A stretch of DNA of 39,635 bases, taken from Deltaproteobacteria bacterium. Lineage in GTDB: Bacteria; Desulfobacterota; Desulfobulbia; Desulfobulbales; JAJRZW01. The stretch lies in assembly GCA_024275015.1 (NCBI GenBank), contig JAJRZW010000006.1, forward strand, positions 1 through 39,635, written 5' to 3'. Positions 1-7,761 of this stretch are shown here, piece after piece. Under the pieces are notes generated by a model. It was not told the DNA's origin and ran no database searches. It saw nothing but the letters and a program-made list of their open reading frames with translations. Each line of letters begins with the position of its first letter. Position 1 is the stretch's first letter. The translations under genes were made by a program, and so were the position numbers.

Positions 1-545
1 ACCAGCCCGGAATCGCCACCGGTCTCGCATGGACCGAGATCGGCGGAGAAATCCTCCATATCGAGGTTTCAATCATGCAGGGCAAGGGCAGCCTGATCCT
101 CACCGGGCAATTGGGCGAGGTAATGAAAGAATCAGCTCAGGCGGCCCTGACCTATTGCCGCGCCCGGGCCAAACGCCTGAAGATAGAAGAATCCCGCTTC
201 GAGGAGATCGATATCCACGTCCACGTCCCCGCCGGCGCCATCCCCAAGGACGGGCCGTCGGCCGGAATCACCATTGCCACCGCGATGATCTCGGCCCTGT
301 GCCGCAAAAAGGTTATCGGAAACATGGCAATGACCGGCGAGATTACCCTCCGCGGCCGGGTCCTTCCCATCGGCGGCCTGCGGGAAAAAGCACTCGCGGC
401 CCTGCGTACCGGAATCACCACGGTCATCATCCCGGCGGATAATAAAAAAGATCTGGTCGAGATCCCCGAGGACCTGCGCAAAAAAATGAAATTCATTCCG
501 GTTCGTAACATGGATCAGGTAATACCTCTGGCCGGCCTCAGGTAA
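1..545 (+). CDS. lon: Lon protease, C-terminal part (5' end outside window)
   Basis: ATP-dependent serine protease that degrades misfolded and regulatory proteins in the cytoplasm; only the proteolytic domain is in the window. The reading frame is open from base 3, starting with a [14 protein letters not shown] stretch, the usual entry to the Lon P-domain. The Ser-Lys catalytic dyad is visible: Ser in KDGPSAGIT and Lys in [12 protein letters not shown]. The protein ends in a [12 protein letters not shown]-like tail (VIPLAGLR), as in other Lon proteins. Identity is close to certain. The ATPase domain and the start cannot be judged. Confidence 0.95.
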   Translation, partial: QPGIATGLAWTEIGGEILHIEVSIMQGKGSLILTGQLGEVMKESAQAALTYCRARAKRLKIEESRFEEIDIHVHVPAGAIPKDGPSAGITIATAMISALCRKKVIGNMAMTGEITLRGRVLPIGGLREKALAALRTGITTVIIPADNKKDLVEIPEDLRKKMKFIPVRNMDQVIPLAGLR

Positions 546-590
546 AACGGCACGTCCCGGATACGCGAAAGGGAAAAACAGCACAGAGAC

Positions 591-645
591 AGGGCGACAA
601 CGATATTGATAATACTTCGGCATACCAACAAGTTGATAGCACAAA
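591..645. repeat. Interspersed repeat, family D, copy 1
   Basis: The stretch GACAACGATATTGATAATAC and the following TTCGGCATACCAACAAGTTG recur with few changes near 29407-29452. Both copies contain a TTGATA...TATCAA-like dyad and lie in gene-free DNA. It fills most of the gap between lon and mltG. No coding sequence is seen here. Function unknown. Confidence 0.55.
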
Positions 646-710
646 AGGCCTACCGTTATCTTTCCGCCCCAAAGGACTGCGGACGGATGTGAAGCACCCA
701 TAGGACGACA

Positions 711-1733
711 ATGGCGGAGTCCGGCAAAAACATACTATTTATCCTGACCATGGTCGCGGTTATCATCATGGCCTGGATCTGGAGCTACGCCCTAAGCCCC
801 GGCCCGGAAGCAGCCACCCCGACCGTAATCGAGCTGGTCGTTCCACCGGGGACGAGCTTCCGCGGCATCGAAAAGGAACTACTGGCAAAAGGGCTTGTCC
901 GCCCCGATCGCCGTTTCCGCCTCACCGCCGCGCTCATGGGGCTTTCCGGGAGCCTCAAATCCGGAGATTATCGCCTCCGGCCCGGCCTCAGCCCATACGA
1001 TATCCTCAAACGCCTGGCCCTGGGATCAATCCGCATCCAGCCCCTCACCATTCCCGAGGGTTACAATATCGCCCAGATTGACCAGATCTTTGCCGCCAAA
1101 GGCTGGACGAAAAAAGGCATGGTAAAAAAACTGGCCCGGGATCGAAAATTCATCCACAGCCTCGGCCTTGCCACCTCTTCCCTTGAGGGGTATCTTTTTC
1201 CTGACACTTATTTCTTTGTCCGTGGCGGCCAGAGCGCCGAAGAGATACTGGCGACCATGGTAGGTCAGACCCGGCAGGTGATCAGGGCCTTGAACATCAA
1301 AAAACAGCTGCCACGGATCGGGCTCGATCTGCATCAGTTCATGACCCTGGCCTCCATTGTTGAAAAAGAATCCGGCCGGGTAACCGAACAGCCGTTGATC
1401 GCCCGGGTCTTTCTCAACCGTCTGCAAAAGAGGATGCGCCTCCAGGCCGACCCCACCGTAATTTACGGAATCAGGGACTTTAACGGCAACCTGACCAGAA
1501 AAGACCTCAAAACCCCCGGAGCATATAACACCTATATAAACAAGGGGCTGCCGCCGGGGCCGATCTGCAACCCGGGACGCTCGGCAATGGCGGCAACGAT
1601 TAAACCGGCAGAGGGAAGATACCTATACTTTGTCTCAAAAAATGACGGCAGCCATTATTTTTCCACCTCTCTTTCCCAGCACAACCGGGCGGTGGCAAAA
1701 TTTCAAAAGCACCGGAGAAAAACAAGACGATGA
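711..1733 (+). CDS. mltG: Endolytic murein transglycosylase MltG (YceG-like)
   Basis: Inner-membrane lytic transglycosylase that cuts nascent glycan strands and so limits peptidoglycan chain length. At 340 residues it is normal for the family. One membrane segment lies near residues 7-28, followed by a LysM-like region (VPPGTSFRGIEKELLAKGLV) and the YceG domain. The catalytic Glu is in ASIVEKESG (Glu218), and the family motifs LQADPTVIYG and PGPICNPG are present. The ribosome binding site is weak (TAGGACGACA before ATG), so the start is only fairly sure. The last codons overlap the start of gspG (ATGA), so the two are probably translationally coupled. Confidence 0.93.
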   Translation: MAESGKNILFILTMVAVIIMAWIWSYALSPGPEAATPTVIELVVPPGTSFRGIEKELLAKGLVRPDRRFRLTAALMGLSGSLKSGDYRLRPGLSPYDILKRLALGSIRIQPLTIPEGYNIAQIDQIFAAKGWTKKGMVKKLARDRKFIHSLGLATSSLEGYLFPDTYFFVRGGQSAEEILATMVGQTRQVIRALNIKKQLPRIGLDLHQFMTLASIVEKESGRVTEQPLIARVFLNRLQKRMRLQADPTVIYGIRDFNGNLTRKDLKTPGAYNTYINKGLPPGPICNPGRSAMAATIKPAEGRYLYFVSKNDGSHYFSTSLSQHNRAVAKFQKHRRKTRR

Positions 1734-2164
1734 AAAAACAAGACCAGCCCGTAATCGCGGATCAACGAGGTTTCTCCCTGATCGAGCTGATGATCGTGAT
1801 GATCATCATCGGCCTCCTCGCGGCCCTGGTGGGACCAAAACTGTTCAGCCAGCTGGGCAAGGCCAAGACCAAGGCGGCAAAGGCCCAGATCGAAATGCTC
1901 CTGGCCACCCTTGACGCCTACCGTCTTGACGTCGGCTCCTACCCCGACCAGAACCAGGGGCTTGAGTCCCTGGTAAACAATCCCGGGATTGACAACTGGG
2001 ACGGGCCGTACCTTAAAAAAGGCAAGGTCCCCCTTGATCCGTGGAAACACCCGTATATCTACCGTAACCCGGGGCAGCATAATGACATCGACATCTCGAG
2101 CCTGGGCGCTGATAACCGCAGCGGCGGCGAGGGTGAAAACCAGGATATCAACAGCTGGGATTAA
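1730..2164 (+). CDS. gspG: Type II secretion major pseudopilin GspG
   Basis: Major subunit of the type II secretion pseudopilus. The class III signal is clear: a short leader ending in RG, then FSLIELMIVMIIIGLLAAL with Glu at +5, followed by the family's C-terminal features (YPDQNQGLESL, GPYLKK, DPW, a Ca-site-like SLGADN tail). It is 144 residues, the normal length. The rest of the secretion genes (E,F,H,J,I,K,L,M,C,D) lie about 14 kb away on the other strand, so this one sits apart and is coupled by ATGA overlap to mltG. It could serve another pilus, but the GspG-type C-terminus argues against that. Confidence 0.93.
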   Translation: MKKQDQPVIADQRGFSLIELMIVMIIIGLLAALVGPKLFSQLGKAKTKAAKAQIEMLLATLDAYRLDVGSYPDQNQGLESLVNNPGIDNWDGPYLKKGKVPLDPWKHPYIYRNPGQHNDIDISSLGADNRSGGEGENQDINSWD

Positions 2165-2217
2165 GCGTTAACGCGACCGCGATTTAAGCCACGATTCGTT
2201 CAAATAGAAATTATTTC

Positions 2218-2246
2218 TTGCAGACAATTGTGATAATTGTTACTAT
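2218..2246 (+). promoter_or_regulatory. Candidate promoter with a dyad operator upstream of the flavoprotein gene
   Basis: TTGCAG (2218-2223) and TACTAT (2241-2246) are spaced by 17 bases. The spacer itself is the perfect dyad ACAATT-GTGAT-AATTGT (2224-2240). A dyad between -35 and -10 is a typical repressor position. The site is AT-rich and lies in the gap before the oxygen-reductase-type flavoprotein gene, about 40 bases upstream of its start. The regulator is not identified; the dyad is seen, its role is inferred. Confidence 0.4.
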
Positions 2247-2288
2247 TTAATCACTCAATTAACAACCTACTCCCGTAAATGCAGAAAA

Positions 2289-3479
2289 ATGACCACCGAA
2301 ATCAAACCCAATGTCCACTGGGTCGGGGCGATCGACTGGAACGTCCGCGACTTTCACGGCTACTCAACCCCGGCCGGCACCACCTACAACTCATACCTGA
2401 TCAAGGATGACAAGATCGCCCTCTTTGACACGGTTAAAAAAGAATTTCTCTCCGACCTTCTCCATAACCTCCACCACCTCACTGATCCGGAAAAAATCGA
2501 CTACCTGATCGTCAACCATGTCGAACTCGATCACTCCGGCTCCCTGCCCGAGATAATAAAGCTGATCAAGCCGAAAAAGGTCTTAACCTCACCCATGGGG
2601 CTCAAGGCAATTGAGGCCCATTTCCATCCGAAAGACTGGCCGCTTGAGGTGGTAAAAAGCGGAGACACCCTGAACCTCGGCAAAAAGACGATCCATTTTC
2701 TTGAAACAAAAATGCTCCACTGGCCCGACTCCATGTTCTCGTACATCCCCGAGGACAAACTCCTGATCTCAAGCGACGCCTTCGGTGAACACTGGGCGAC
2801 TTCAAAACGCTTTGACGACGAAGTCGACAACCACATGCTGATGAAGCACGCGGCCAAGTATTACGCCAATATCCTGACAATCTTCTCGCCCCAGGTACAA
2901 AAACTCCTGGCCCAGGTGGCGGAAATGAAGCTTGACATCGACATGATCGCCCCGGATCACGGGATCATCTGGCGAAAATCCCCGGGAAAGATCATCGCCG
3001 CCTACGACCAGTGGAGCCGACAGGAGAGCCGGGACAAGGCGGTAATCGTCTATGACAGCATGTGGAAGAGCACCGAAAAAATGGCCAAGGCCATCTACTC
3101 GGGCCTGGTGGACCAGGGCGTTGAAACCCTGTTGATGAACGCCCACGTCAACCACCGCAGCGACATCATCACCGAGATCCTTGATGCCCGGGCGGTATTT
3201 TTTGGTTCCCCCACCCTGAACAATAATATCCTCCCGAGAATGGCCGACATCCTCACCTACCTGAAGGGGCTGCGGCCCAAGGGGAAACTGGCCGCGAGTT
3301 TCGGTTCCTTCGGCTGGAGCGGCGAATCGGTAAAGCATTTAAACGGCTATATCGAGGCCATGGGTCTTGAACTCATAGACGCCGGGGTCAAGATTAAAAA
3401 CGTCCCCGACCATGAGGGTCTTAAGCTCTGTGTCGAACTTGGCCGTAAAGCAGGGGCAATAATCATGGCGCGGGACTGA
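2289..3479 (+). CDS. A-type flavoprotein (rubredoxin:oxygen oxidoreductase / NO reductase type)
   Basis: Soluble flavodiiron protein that reduces O2 to water or NO to N2O in anaerobes, taking electrons from rubredoxin or a similar donor. Residues 1-250 form the metallo-beta-lactamase-like diiron domain with the ligand motif H77-x-E79-x-D81-H82 (NHVELDHSGS), then His in MLHWPDSM, Asp in ISSDAFGEHW and His in APDHGIIW. From about residue 252 there is a flavodoxin domain (VIVYDSMWKSTEKMA; GSPTLNNNILP; SFGSFGWSGE). It is 396 residues with no rubredoxin domain fused. O2 versus NO preference cannot be told. No strong ribosome binding site precedes the ATG. Confidence 0.93.
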   Translation: MTTEIKPNVHWVGAIDWNVRDFHGYSTPAGTTYNSYLIKDDKIALFDTVKKEFLSDLLHNLHHLTDPEKIDYLIVNHVELDHSGSLPEIIKLIKPKKVLTSPMGLKAIEAHFHPKDWPLEVVKSGDTLNLGKKTIHFLETKMLHWPDSMFSYIPEDKLLISSDAFGEHWATSKRFDDEVDNHMLMKHAAKYYANILTIFSPQVQKLLAQVAEMKLDIDMIAPDHGIIWRKSPGKIIAAYDQWSRQESRDKAVIVYDSMWKSTEKMAKAIYSGLVDQGVETLLMNAHVNHRSDIITEILDARAVFFGSPTLNNNILPRMADILTYLKGLRPKGKLAASFGSFGWSGESVKHLNGYIEAMGLELIDAGVKIKNVPDHEGLKLCVELGRKAGAIIMARD

Positions 3480-3495
3480 CAGACCGGGAATAACC

Positions 3496-4179
3496 ATGGG
3501 CGTCGTCAGGCTCAAGACCGAGATATACCATATACTGAAACAACCGGATTTCTTCACCAGGTTCACGGACCTGCTTGACAAAACACCGGCGGCAAAGCTG
3601 TTAAAACCGCTCATCTCCGGGATCTGTCACAGCGACGAAGATATTCACTGGCACGCGGTCACCTGCGTCGGCGAGGCGGTCAGACGCATGGCCGAAGAAG
3701 AACTGGAATCAGCCCGGGTGGTCATGCGCCGTTTCATGTGGAGCCTGAATGACGAGTCCGGCGGTATTGGCTGGGGCGCGCCCGAGGCCATGGCCGAATG
3801 CCTTGCCCGCCACCATCGCCTCGCTGAAGAGTACAGCCATATCCTCGTCTCTTTCATGCGCGAGGACGGTTTTTTCCTCGAATACGAACCCCTGCAGGCG
3901 GGACTGATGTGGGGCCTGTGGCGTCTGGCCGCGGTCGAGCCCGAACTGCTGCGGCAAAAGAATGCCGCCAGCTATCAGGCGCCCTACCTCGGCTCCCCCC
4001 ATCCGGAGGTCCGCGGCCTTGCCGCCATAAGCCTCGGCCGTCTCGGCGCCGACGAATACCGGCGGCGGATCTCGGCCCTGCTCACCGACCAGACGCCGTT
4101 ACGCCTATACCATGACCACAAGATCAGCCCCGCCACCGTTGCCCGACTGGCGACAATGGCGCTGGACGATCTCTCCTGA
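3496..4179 (+). CDS. DVU0298-like helical (HEAT-type) repeat protein
   Basis: A 227-residue soluble protein made of repeated amphipathic helix pairs, resembling the DVU0298 family common in sulfate reducers. Helical repeats are suggested by HWHAVTCVGEAVRRMAEEE, the conserved GGIGWGAPEAMAECLA segment and EVRGLAAISLGRLGADEY. No catalytic motif is seen. It starts 16 bases after the flavoprotein stop and probably shares its transcript, so it may act with it. Family name is from memory of the pattern; function unknown. Confidence 0.75.
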   Translation: MGVVRLKTEIYHILKQPDFFTRFTDLLDKTPAAKLLKPLISGICHSDEDIHWHAVTCVGEAVRRMAEEELESARVVMRRFMWSLNDESGGIGWGAPEAMAECLARHHRLAEEYSHILVSFMREDGFFLEYEPLQAGLMWGLWRLAAVEPELLRQKNAASYQAPYLGSPHPEVRGLAAISLGRLGADEYRRRISALLTDQTPLRLYHDHKISPATVARLATMALDDLS

Positions 4180-4195
4180 CTGCCCCCATGGGCCA

Positions 4196-4328
4196 TTAGC
4201 CGGGGCATGGACGCACCGCCGATTTTATTGGGATTTAAAAATCCAATAAAATCGAGGGGTTGGCCGGAACTTGTTTTGGCCAACCGGAAGTTGAAAAAGA
4301 CAGGACGGCTTTTTCAACAGGCTGCTAA
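4196..4328 (+). repeat. Hairpin-rich repeat family A, copy 1 (left end degraded)
   Basis: The copy starts within a GGCATGGACGCACCG block. It then carries the near-perfect hairpin GATTTTATTGG...CCAATAAAATC, a second hairpin TTGGCC...GGCCAA, and the right end GTTGAAAAAG...CTTTTTCAAC. It directly follows the helical-repeat gene and precedes the MFS gene. The left terminal repeat present in other copies is not clear here. It may act as a terminator. Confidence 0.8.
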
Positions 4329-4380
4329 AGACAGATGTTAATCCTCTCGTTAATCTCTATTTTCTGCTATATTCCCCGGC

Positions 4381-5778
4381 ATGAATACGGGGAACAATCA
4401 TAAATCCGGCCTGACCTTCGCGGTGGTGGCATCGGGGGTGTTTATATCCACCCTTGACAGCTCAATGGTCAACCTCGCCCTGCCGGCGATCATGGGCACC
4501 TTTCACGCAAGCCTCGGGCGTACCGAATGGGTGGTACTGGCATACCTGATGACCATTTCCGCCACCCTCCTCTTCTGGGGTCGGATCGGCGACCGGATCC
4601 AACGGGCCCGGCTTTACGCCGCCGGACTCTTTCTCTTCCTCTGCGGCTCTCTTGCCGCCTTCTTCTCGCCATCCCTAAACTTCCTGATCACCGCCCGCCT
4701 GGCCCAGGGCATCGGAGCGGCAATCATCATGGCCTGCGGCCCGGCACTAATCCGTGACACCACTACCGGCGATCGTCTCGGCCGCCGGCTGGGACTGATC
4801 GGAATGGCGGTGGGACTGGGGCTGATGTGCGGCCCGGTGGTTGCCTGGATAATTATGGACCACCTGCCCTGGCGCTTTATCTTCTGCGTAAGCCTGATTC
4901 CCGGAACGATCGCCGCCGCCATGGCCCTGCGACTGCCGAAAAGGGGAAAAACAACCGGCCACGGCCGAATCGATTACGGCGGCGCCATCCTCTGGGGGAC
5001 AGGCCTTCTTGCCCTGACCCTGTTTCTTTCCGGCCTTGCCGGCGACAGCAGAAAAATCGCGGTCTACGGCAGCCTCGGCCTCTTTATTATCACCACCATT
5101 CTCCTCATCAGGCATCAAAGACACCGGAACCGGGCATTCCTCCCCCTCGAAATAATCAGTAACCGCTATTTTCTCCTCGGAATTATCAGTGCGATGATCA
5201 GCTTTGCGGCCCTCTTTGCCGCAATCTTTCTCCTCCCCTTTTACCTTGAACACGGCCGCGGAATATCCCCCTCGGCAACCGGGATGGTGATGTTGGCGGT
5301 TCCGGTTGCGGCGATTATCGCCGCCCCCATTGCCGGACGCCTGGCCGACCATTTAAGTGGCCCGCCCATCGCCACCTTCGGCTTGATCATCTCCACCGCG
5401 GGCCTGCTCGGCCTTGCGACCCTCAGCCCCGATACCCCCCTGTCCCTGGTATGGATTCGCCTCTTTGTCCTTGGCTGCGGCATGGCGGTGTTCCTCGCCC
5501 CCAACAGCGCCGCGGTCCTCGGACGTCTGTCCAGAGCCCAGGCCGGCAGCGGCGCCGCCCTGTTAGCCACCGCCCGTAATGTCGGCATGCTTCTCGGGAC
5601 TTCGCTTGCGGCCCTGATGTTCGCCAAGATATTCGCTTACCTGAGTGGATTCGGAATCCATGAATTCCGGCCGGAATCACTTAAATATATGGTCATGGCG
5701 ATGCGCCTGACCTTTGCCGGAGCCGCCCTCGTCGCCGCCGCCGGAGTATTTATCTCCCACCACCGGGGCCGGGCCTAA
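4381..5778 (+). CDS. MFS drug/proton antiporter, DHA2 (EmrB/QacA) type
   Basis: Inner-membrane exporter of the major facilitator superfamily; 465 residues with about 14 hydrophobic segments, as in the 14-helix DHA2 group. TM1 carries the family motif LDSSMVNLALPAI, followed by the loop motif GRIGDRIQRARLY between TM2 and TM3 and the motif-C-like GMAVGLGLMCGPVVAWI segment in TM5. No substrate can be read from the sequence. No adjacent EmrA-like adaptor or regulator is seen, so it is probably a single-gene unit. A TATATT sits about 10 bases before the ATG and no clear ribosome binding site is present, so the transcript might be leaderless or the start slightly different. Confidence 0.88.
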   Translation: MNTGNNHKSGLTFAVVASGVFISTLDSSMVNLALPAIMGTFHASLGRTEWVVLAYLMTISATLLFWGRIGDRIQRARLYAAGLFLFLCGSLAAFFSPSLNFLITARLAQGIGAAIIMACGPALIRDTTTGDRLGRRLGLIGMAVGLGLMCGPVVAWIIMDHLPWRFIFCVSLIPGTIAAAMALRLPKRGKTTGHGRIDYGGAILWGTGLLALTLFLSGLAGDSRKIAVYGSLGLFIITTILLIRHQRHRNRAFLPLEIISNRYFLLGIISAMISFAALFAAIFLLPFYLEHGRGISPSATGMVMLAVPVAAIIAAPIAGRLADHLSGPPIATFGLIISTAGLLGLATLSPDTPLSLVWIRLFVLGCGMAVFLAPNSAAVLGRLSRAQAGSGAALLATARNVGMLLGTSLAALMFAKIFAYLSGFGIHEFRPESLKYMVMAMRLTFAGAALVAAAGVFISHHRGRA

Positions 5779-5810
5779 CTTTGATGGCATCGGAATAATT
5801 CCGATCTACT

Positions 5811-5903
5811 GCGTCGTAACGCATTTATGTTCGCTCAATCCCGCCATGGCGGGATATGGTCCGCTCACGAAAACACCCTACTCATTGTATATCGAAATCA
5901 TTA
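5811..5903 (+). repeat. Interspersed repeat family B, copy 1
   Basis: GTCGTAACGCATTTATGTTC is followed by a hairpin with the arms TCCCGCCA/TGGCGGGA, then a TATATCGAAATCATT segment. The same order, with about one change in eight, recurs at 26692-26790. It follows the MFS stop codon. Confidence 0.75.
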
Positions 5904-5912
5904 CCAATGGCC

Positions 5913-5991
5913 TCGCAACAAGTCCCCGCGGAGACATCTTCGGCGATTTTCGGAAAAAACGCCGTTTTCAGCCGGAGCGGGGAGTTGTTAC
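5913..5991. repeat. Repeat family C, short internally deleted copy
   Basis: Inverted ends AACAAGTCCCCGC and GCGGGGAGTTGTT enclose GGCGATTTTCGG and CGCCGTTTTCAGCCGG segments. These match the two ends of the longer element at 21302-21487, so this looks like a copy without its middle. It abuts repeat B directly. Confidence 0.65.
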
Positions 5992-6112
5992 AGGTCCATC
6001 ATTGCTTAGCCATCAACATATTTGGCTCGAGTTTATCAGTTTTTAATTATATTCTTAAAATCCCTTGACTTGATATGAAAAGTATTTTTAAAGAGTAATT
6101 ATTTGTTTACGA

Positions 6113-6208
6113 TTAACAGTCTGTTGAAAAATGGACTGGTCGCGGCGCATGGATGCGCCGTCGATTTTATCGGATTTAAAAAATCCAATAAAACCAAGAG
6201 GCTGACAG
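6113..6208 (+). repeat. Hairpin-rich repeat family A, copy 2 (right end missing)
   Basis: The left end TTAACAGTCTGTTGAAAAA is well preserved, followed by GGCGCATGGATGCGCCGTCG and the hairpin built on GATTTTATCGG...CCAATAAAACC. The copy breaks off shortly after GAGGCTGACAG; the second half seen in other copies is absent. The preceding 6000-6112 is AT-rich with no gene. Confidence 0.75.
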
Positions 6209-6394
6209 AGAAATCTCTTTCTGCCCGCCTGATGCATTGTGGTATAAATTTAACTGTAACCGTTTATAGAACTGCACCTGACAACAACATGACTGAATCC
6301 AGCATGGATGACAACGAAATGCTGGATCTGTCCGGAGCCGGCCGGTGTCAGGCGGTGGAGGAAAAGGACGTCCGGGGGTCTTTCCGTAGAGTTT

Positions 6395-6428
6395 CACGCA
6401 AGGTCACGGGACGCCTTGCGGTGTTTTT
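6395..6428 (+). terminator. Terminator-like hairpin in the leader of the first Roadblock-like gene
   Basis: CACGCAAGG (6395-6403) pairs with CCTTGCGGTG (6414-6423) and is followed by TTTTT (6424-6428). It lies about 85 bases upstream of the first Roadblock-like gene. It could be an attenuator in a long leader or the end of an upstream transcript. The stretch 6209-6511 has no convincing gene; its upstream half is GC-rich with several short dyads, but I could not match it to a known riboswitch. Confidence 0.4.
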
Positions 6429-6511
6429 CCCGGGGGGCCGGAACCGCTGGTGCCTGTTCTTCCATAAATTCAACGCGACAGCGCTACCGTAAAAGAACCA
6501 GGAGGTTAAAA

Positions 6512-6880
6512 ATGGCATTGGAGAAATATCTCGAACAATTCAAGTCCATCAACGGCTACAAGGCCTCGGGGATCATGACCTTCACCGGCGAGGTGCTGGC
6601 GAGTGACTCCATCGACGCCAACATCGACCTTGCCATGGTCGGAGCCACCTTCAACGACATCTTCCGCTCCGCCCATGAGGCGAGCGAGAAGATAGGTCTC
6701 AAGGCCTGCAAGGAGACCACCATCAACACTCCCAACGGCCAGATCATCATGCGCTGTTCCGGAGTCAAGGCCAAGGTTCATTACCACATGATCGTCATCA
6801 TCAACAAGGACGGCAACCTGGCTCTGGCCAAGATGGAGATGGAAAAGATGGTTCCCCGGATAATGGAGGAACTCGCCTGA
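6512..6880 (+). CDS. Roadblock/LC7-like small protein, first of a tandem pair
   Basis: A 122-residue protein with the predicted order helix (EKYLEQFKSING), two strands around TFTGEVLASDS, a long helix (ATFNDIFRSAHEASEKIG), three strands with TPNGQIIMRCSG and HMIVIINKDGN, and a last helix rich in Met and Glu. This order fits the Roadblock/LC7 fold, a dimeric regulatory fold often paired with small GTPases. No GTPase is nearby. The start is set by AGGAGG six bases before ATG. The downstream gene is a clear paralogue (about half identical over the core). Codon use favours AAG over AAA far more than neighbouring genes, hinting at transfer. The fold call is by pattern, not by search. Confidence 0.7.
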   Translation: MALEKYLEQFKSINGYKASGIMTFTGEVLASDSIDANIDLAMVGATFNDIFRSAHEASEKIGLKACKETTINTPNGQIIMRCSGVKAKVHYHMIVIINKDGNLALAKMEMEKMVPRIMEELA

Positions 6881-6909
6881 GACACGCCACAGGGGGGTAA
6901 GCGGTAAAA

Positions 6910-7335
6910 ATGGCAAAACCGGCAAAAGTAGTGCCCATGGTCGATCCCATGGAGGAGGAACAGAAGGCCTATCTCGCCATGCTCGGGCGGGTGAAGGGGC
7001 TCAGGGGATACAAGGCGGCCGCGGTAATGACCTTCACCGGCGAGCTTCTCGTCGGCGACACCGTCGATGCCAACATAGACCTGGACGTGGCCGGAGTGGT
7101 GTTCAACGACATCTTCCGTTCCGCCCACGAGGCGTCGAGCAAGATAGGACTCGAGTCCTGTAAGGAAACCGTGATAACCACGCCGGAAGGGTTCGTTATC
7201 ATGCGCTGTTCCGGGGTGGAGGCGGAGATCCATTTCCATCTCATGGTTTTTCTCGGCGTTGACGGCAACCCCGCATTGGCCAAAATGGAGCTTGCAAGGC
7301 TGGAACCAAGGGTGATGAAACACCTTATCAGCTGA
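6910..7335 (+). CDS. Roadblock/LC7-like small protein, second of a tandem pair
   Basis: 141 residues, with an N-terminal extension of about 20 residues (MAKPAKVVPMVDPMEEEQKA) relative to its upstream paralogue. The shared core is strongly conserved: MTFTGE, DANIDL, VFNDIFRSAHEAS, KIGL, CKET and IMRCSGV. Conservation of FNDIFRSAHEAS and MRCSGV in both copies suggests a shared interface. It begins 30 bases after the first copy behind GGGGGGTAAG and is probably cotranscribed. A heterodimer of the two is a plausible inference. Partner and role unknown. Confidence 0.7.
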   Translation: MAKPAKVVPMVDPMEEEQKAYLAMLGRVKGLRGYKAAAVMTFTGELLVGDTVDANIDLDVAGVVFNDIFRSAHEASSKIGLESCKETVITTPEGFVIMRCSGVEAEIHFHLMVFLGVDGNPALAKMELARLEPRVMKHLIS

Positions 7336-7428
7336 CACCGGGCCGGGGGACACAGGTTCCCCAGCTGTTCCCACGCGGCGGGCGGGACTCCGTGCAGCCC
7401 GCCCGACGACAGACATGATGGGATCCGC

Positions 7429-7761
7429 ATGAATCTCGTAGGGGAAATAAAGTGGTTCCTGGGCGAGGACGACTACGCCAGGATGAAGTATTCCGAGGAC
7501 CGCCACTGCCTTTTCATAGAGACCATCCTGGTTCCCGCCAGGTACCGCAACCAAGGGATAGGCTCGGAACTGGTTCGCCATGTGCTCGTCCTGGCCGACG
7601 CCCTGGGAAAGAAGACCAGGGTCTCGGCCAGGCCCATCGGCAACGCCACTCCCGAGAACCTCGACCGCCTGGTCGGGTTCTACTCCCGTTTCGGCTTCAC
7701 CGTCGAGGACCGGGGCATGACCATCGTGTACATGGTCCGGCGACCGTTCAGTCCCGGCTGA
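7429..7761 (+). CDS. GNAT-family N-acetyltransferase
   Basis: A 110-residue minimal GNAT domain that would transfer acetyl from acetyl-CoA to an unknown amine. The acetyl-CoA pyrophosphate loop is visible in RYRNQGIGSELV (motif A, R/Q-x-x-G-x-G/A), and the C-terminal part has the usual YSRFGFTVEDRG element. It lies 93 bases after the second Roadblock-like gene on the same strand and overlaps the 3' end of the convergent radical SAM gene by 14 bases. A role in modifying the neighbouring selenopeptide is possible but only by proximity. Confidence 0.8.
   Translation: MNLVGEIKWFLGEDDYARMKYSEDRHCLFIETILVPARYRNQGIGSELVRHVLVLADALGKKTRVSARPIGNATPENLDRLVGFYSRFGFTVEDRGMTIVYMVRRPFSPG

Noticed and set aside
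6380-6420. Similarity of ACGCAAGGTCACGGGAC to the core of a GEMM-I (c-di-GMP) riboswitch
   Set aside because: The CGCAAGG bases pair in a simple hairpin with CCTTGCG, and the tetraloop and receptor helices of GEMM-I are not found.
6103-6492. Plus-strand frame of about 129 codons upstream of the Roadblock pair
   Set aside because: Its first third is the family A repeat, it has no ribosome binding site and no recognisable motif; it also runs through the terminator-like hairpin.
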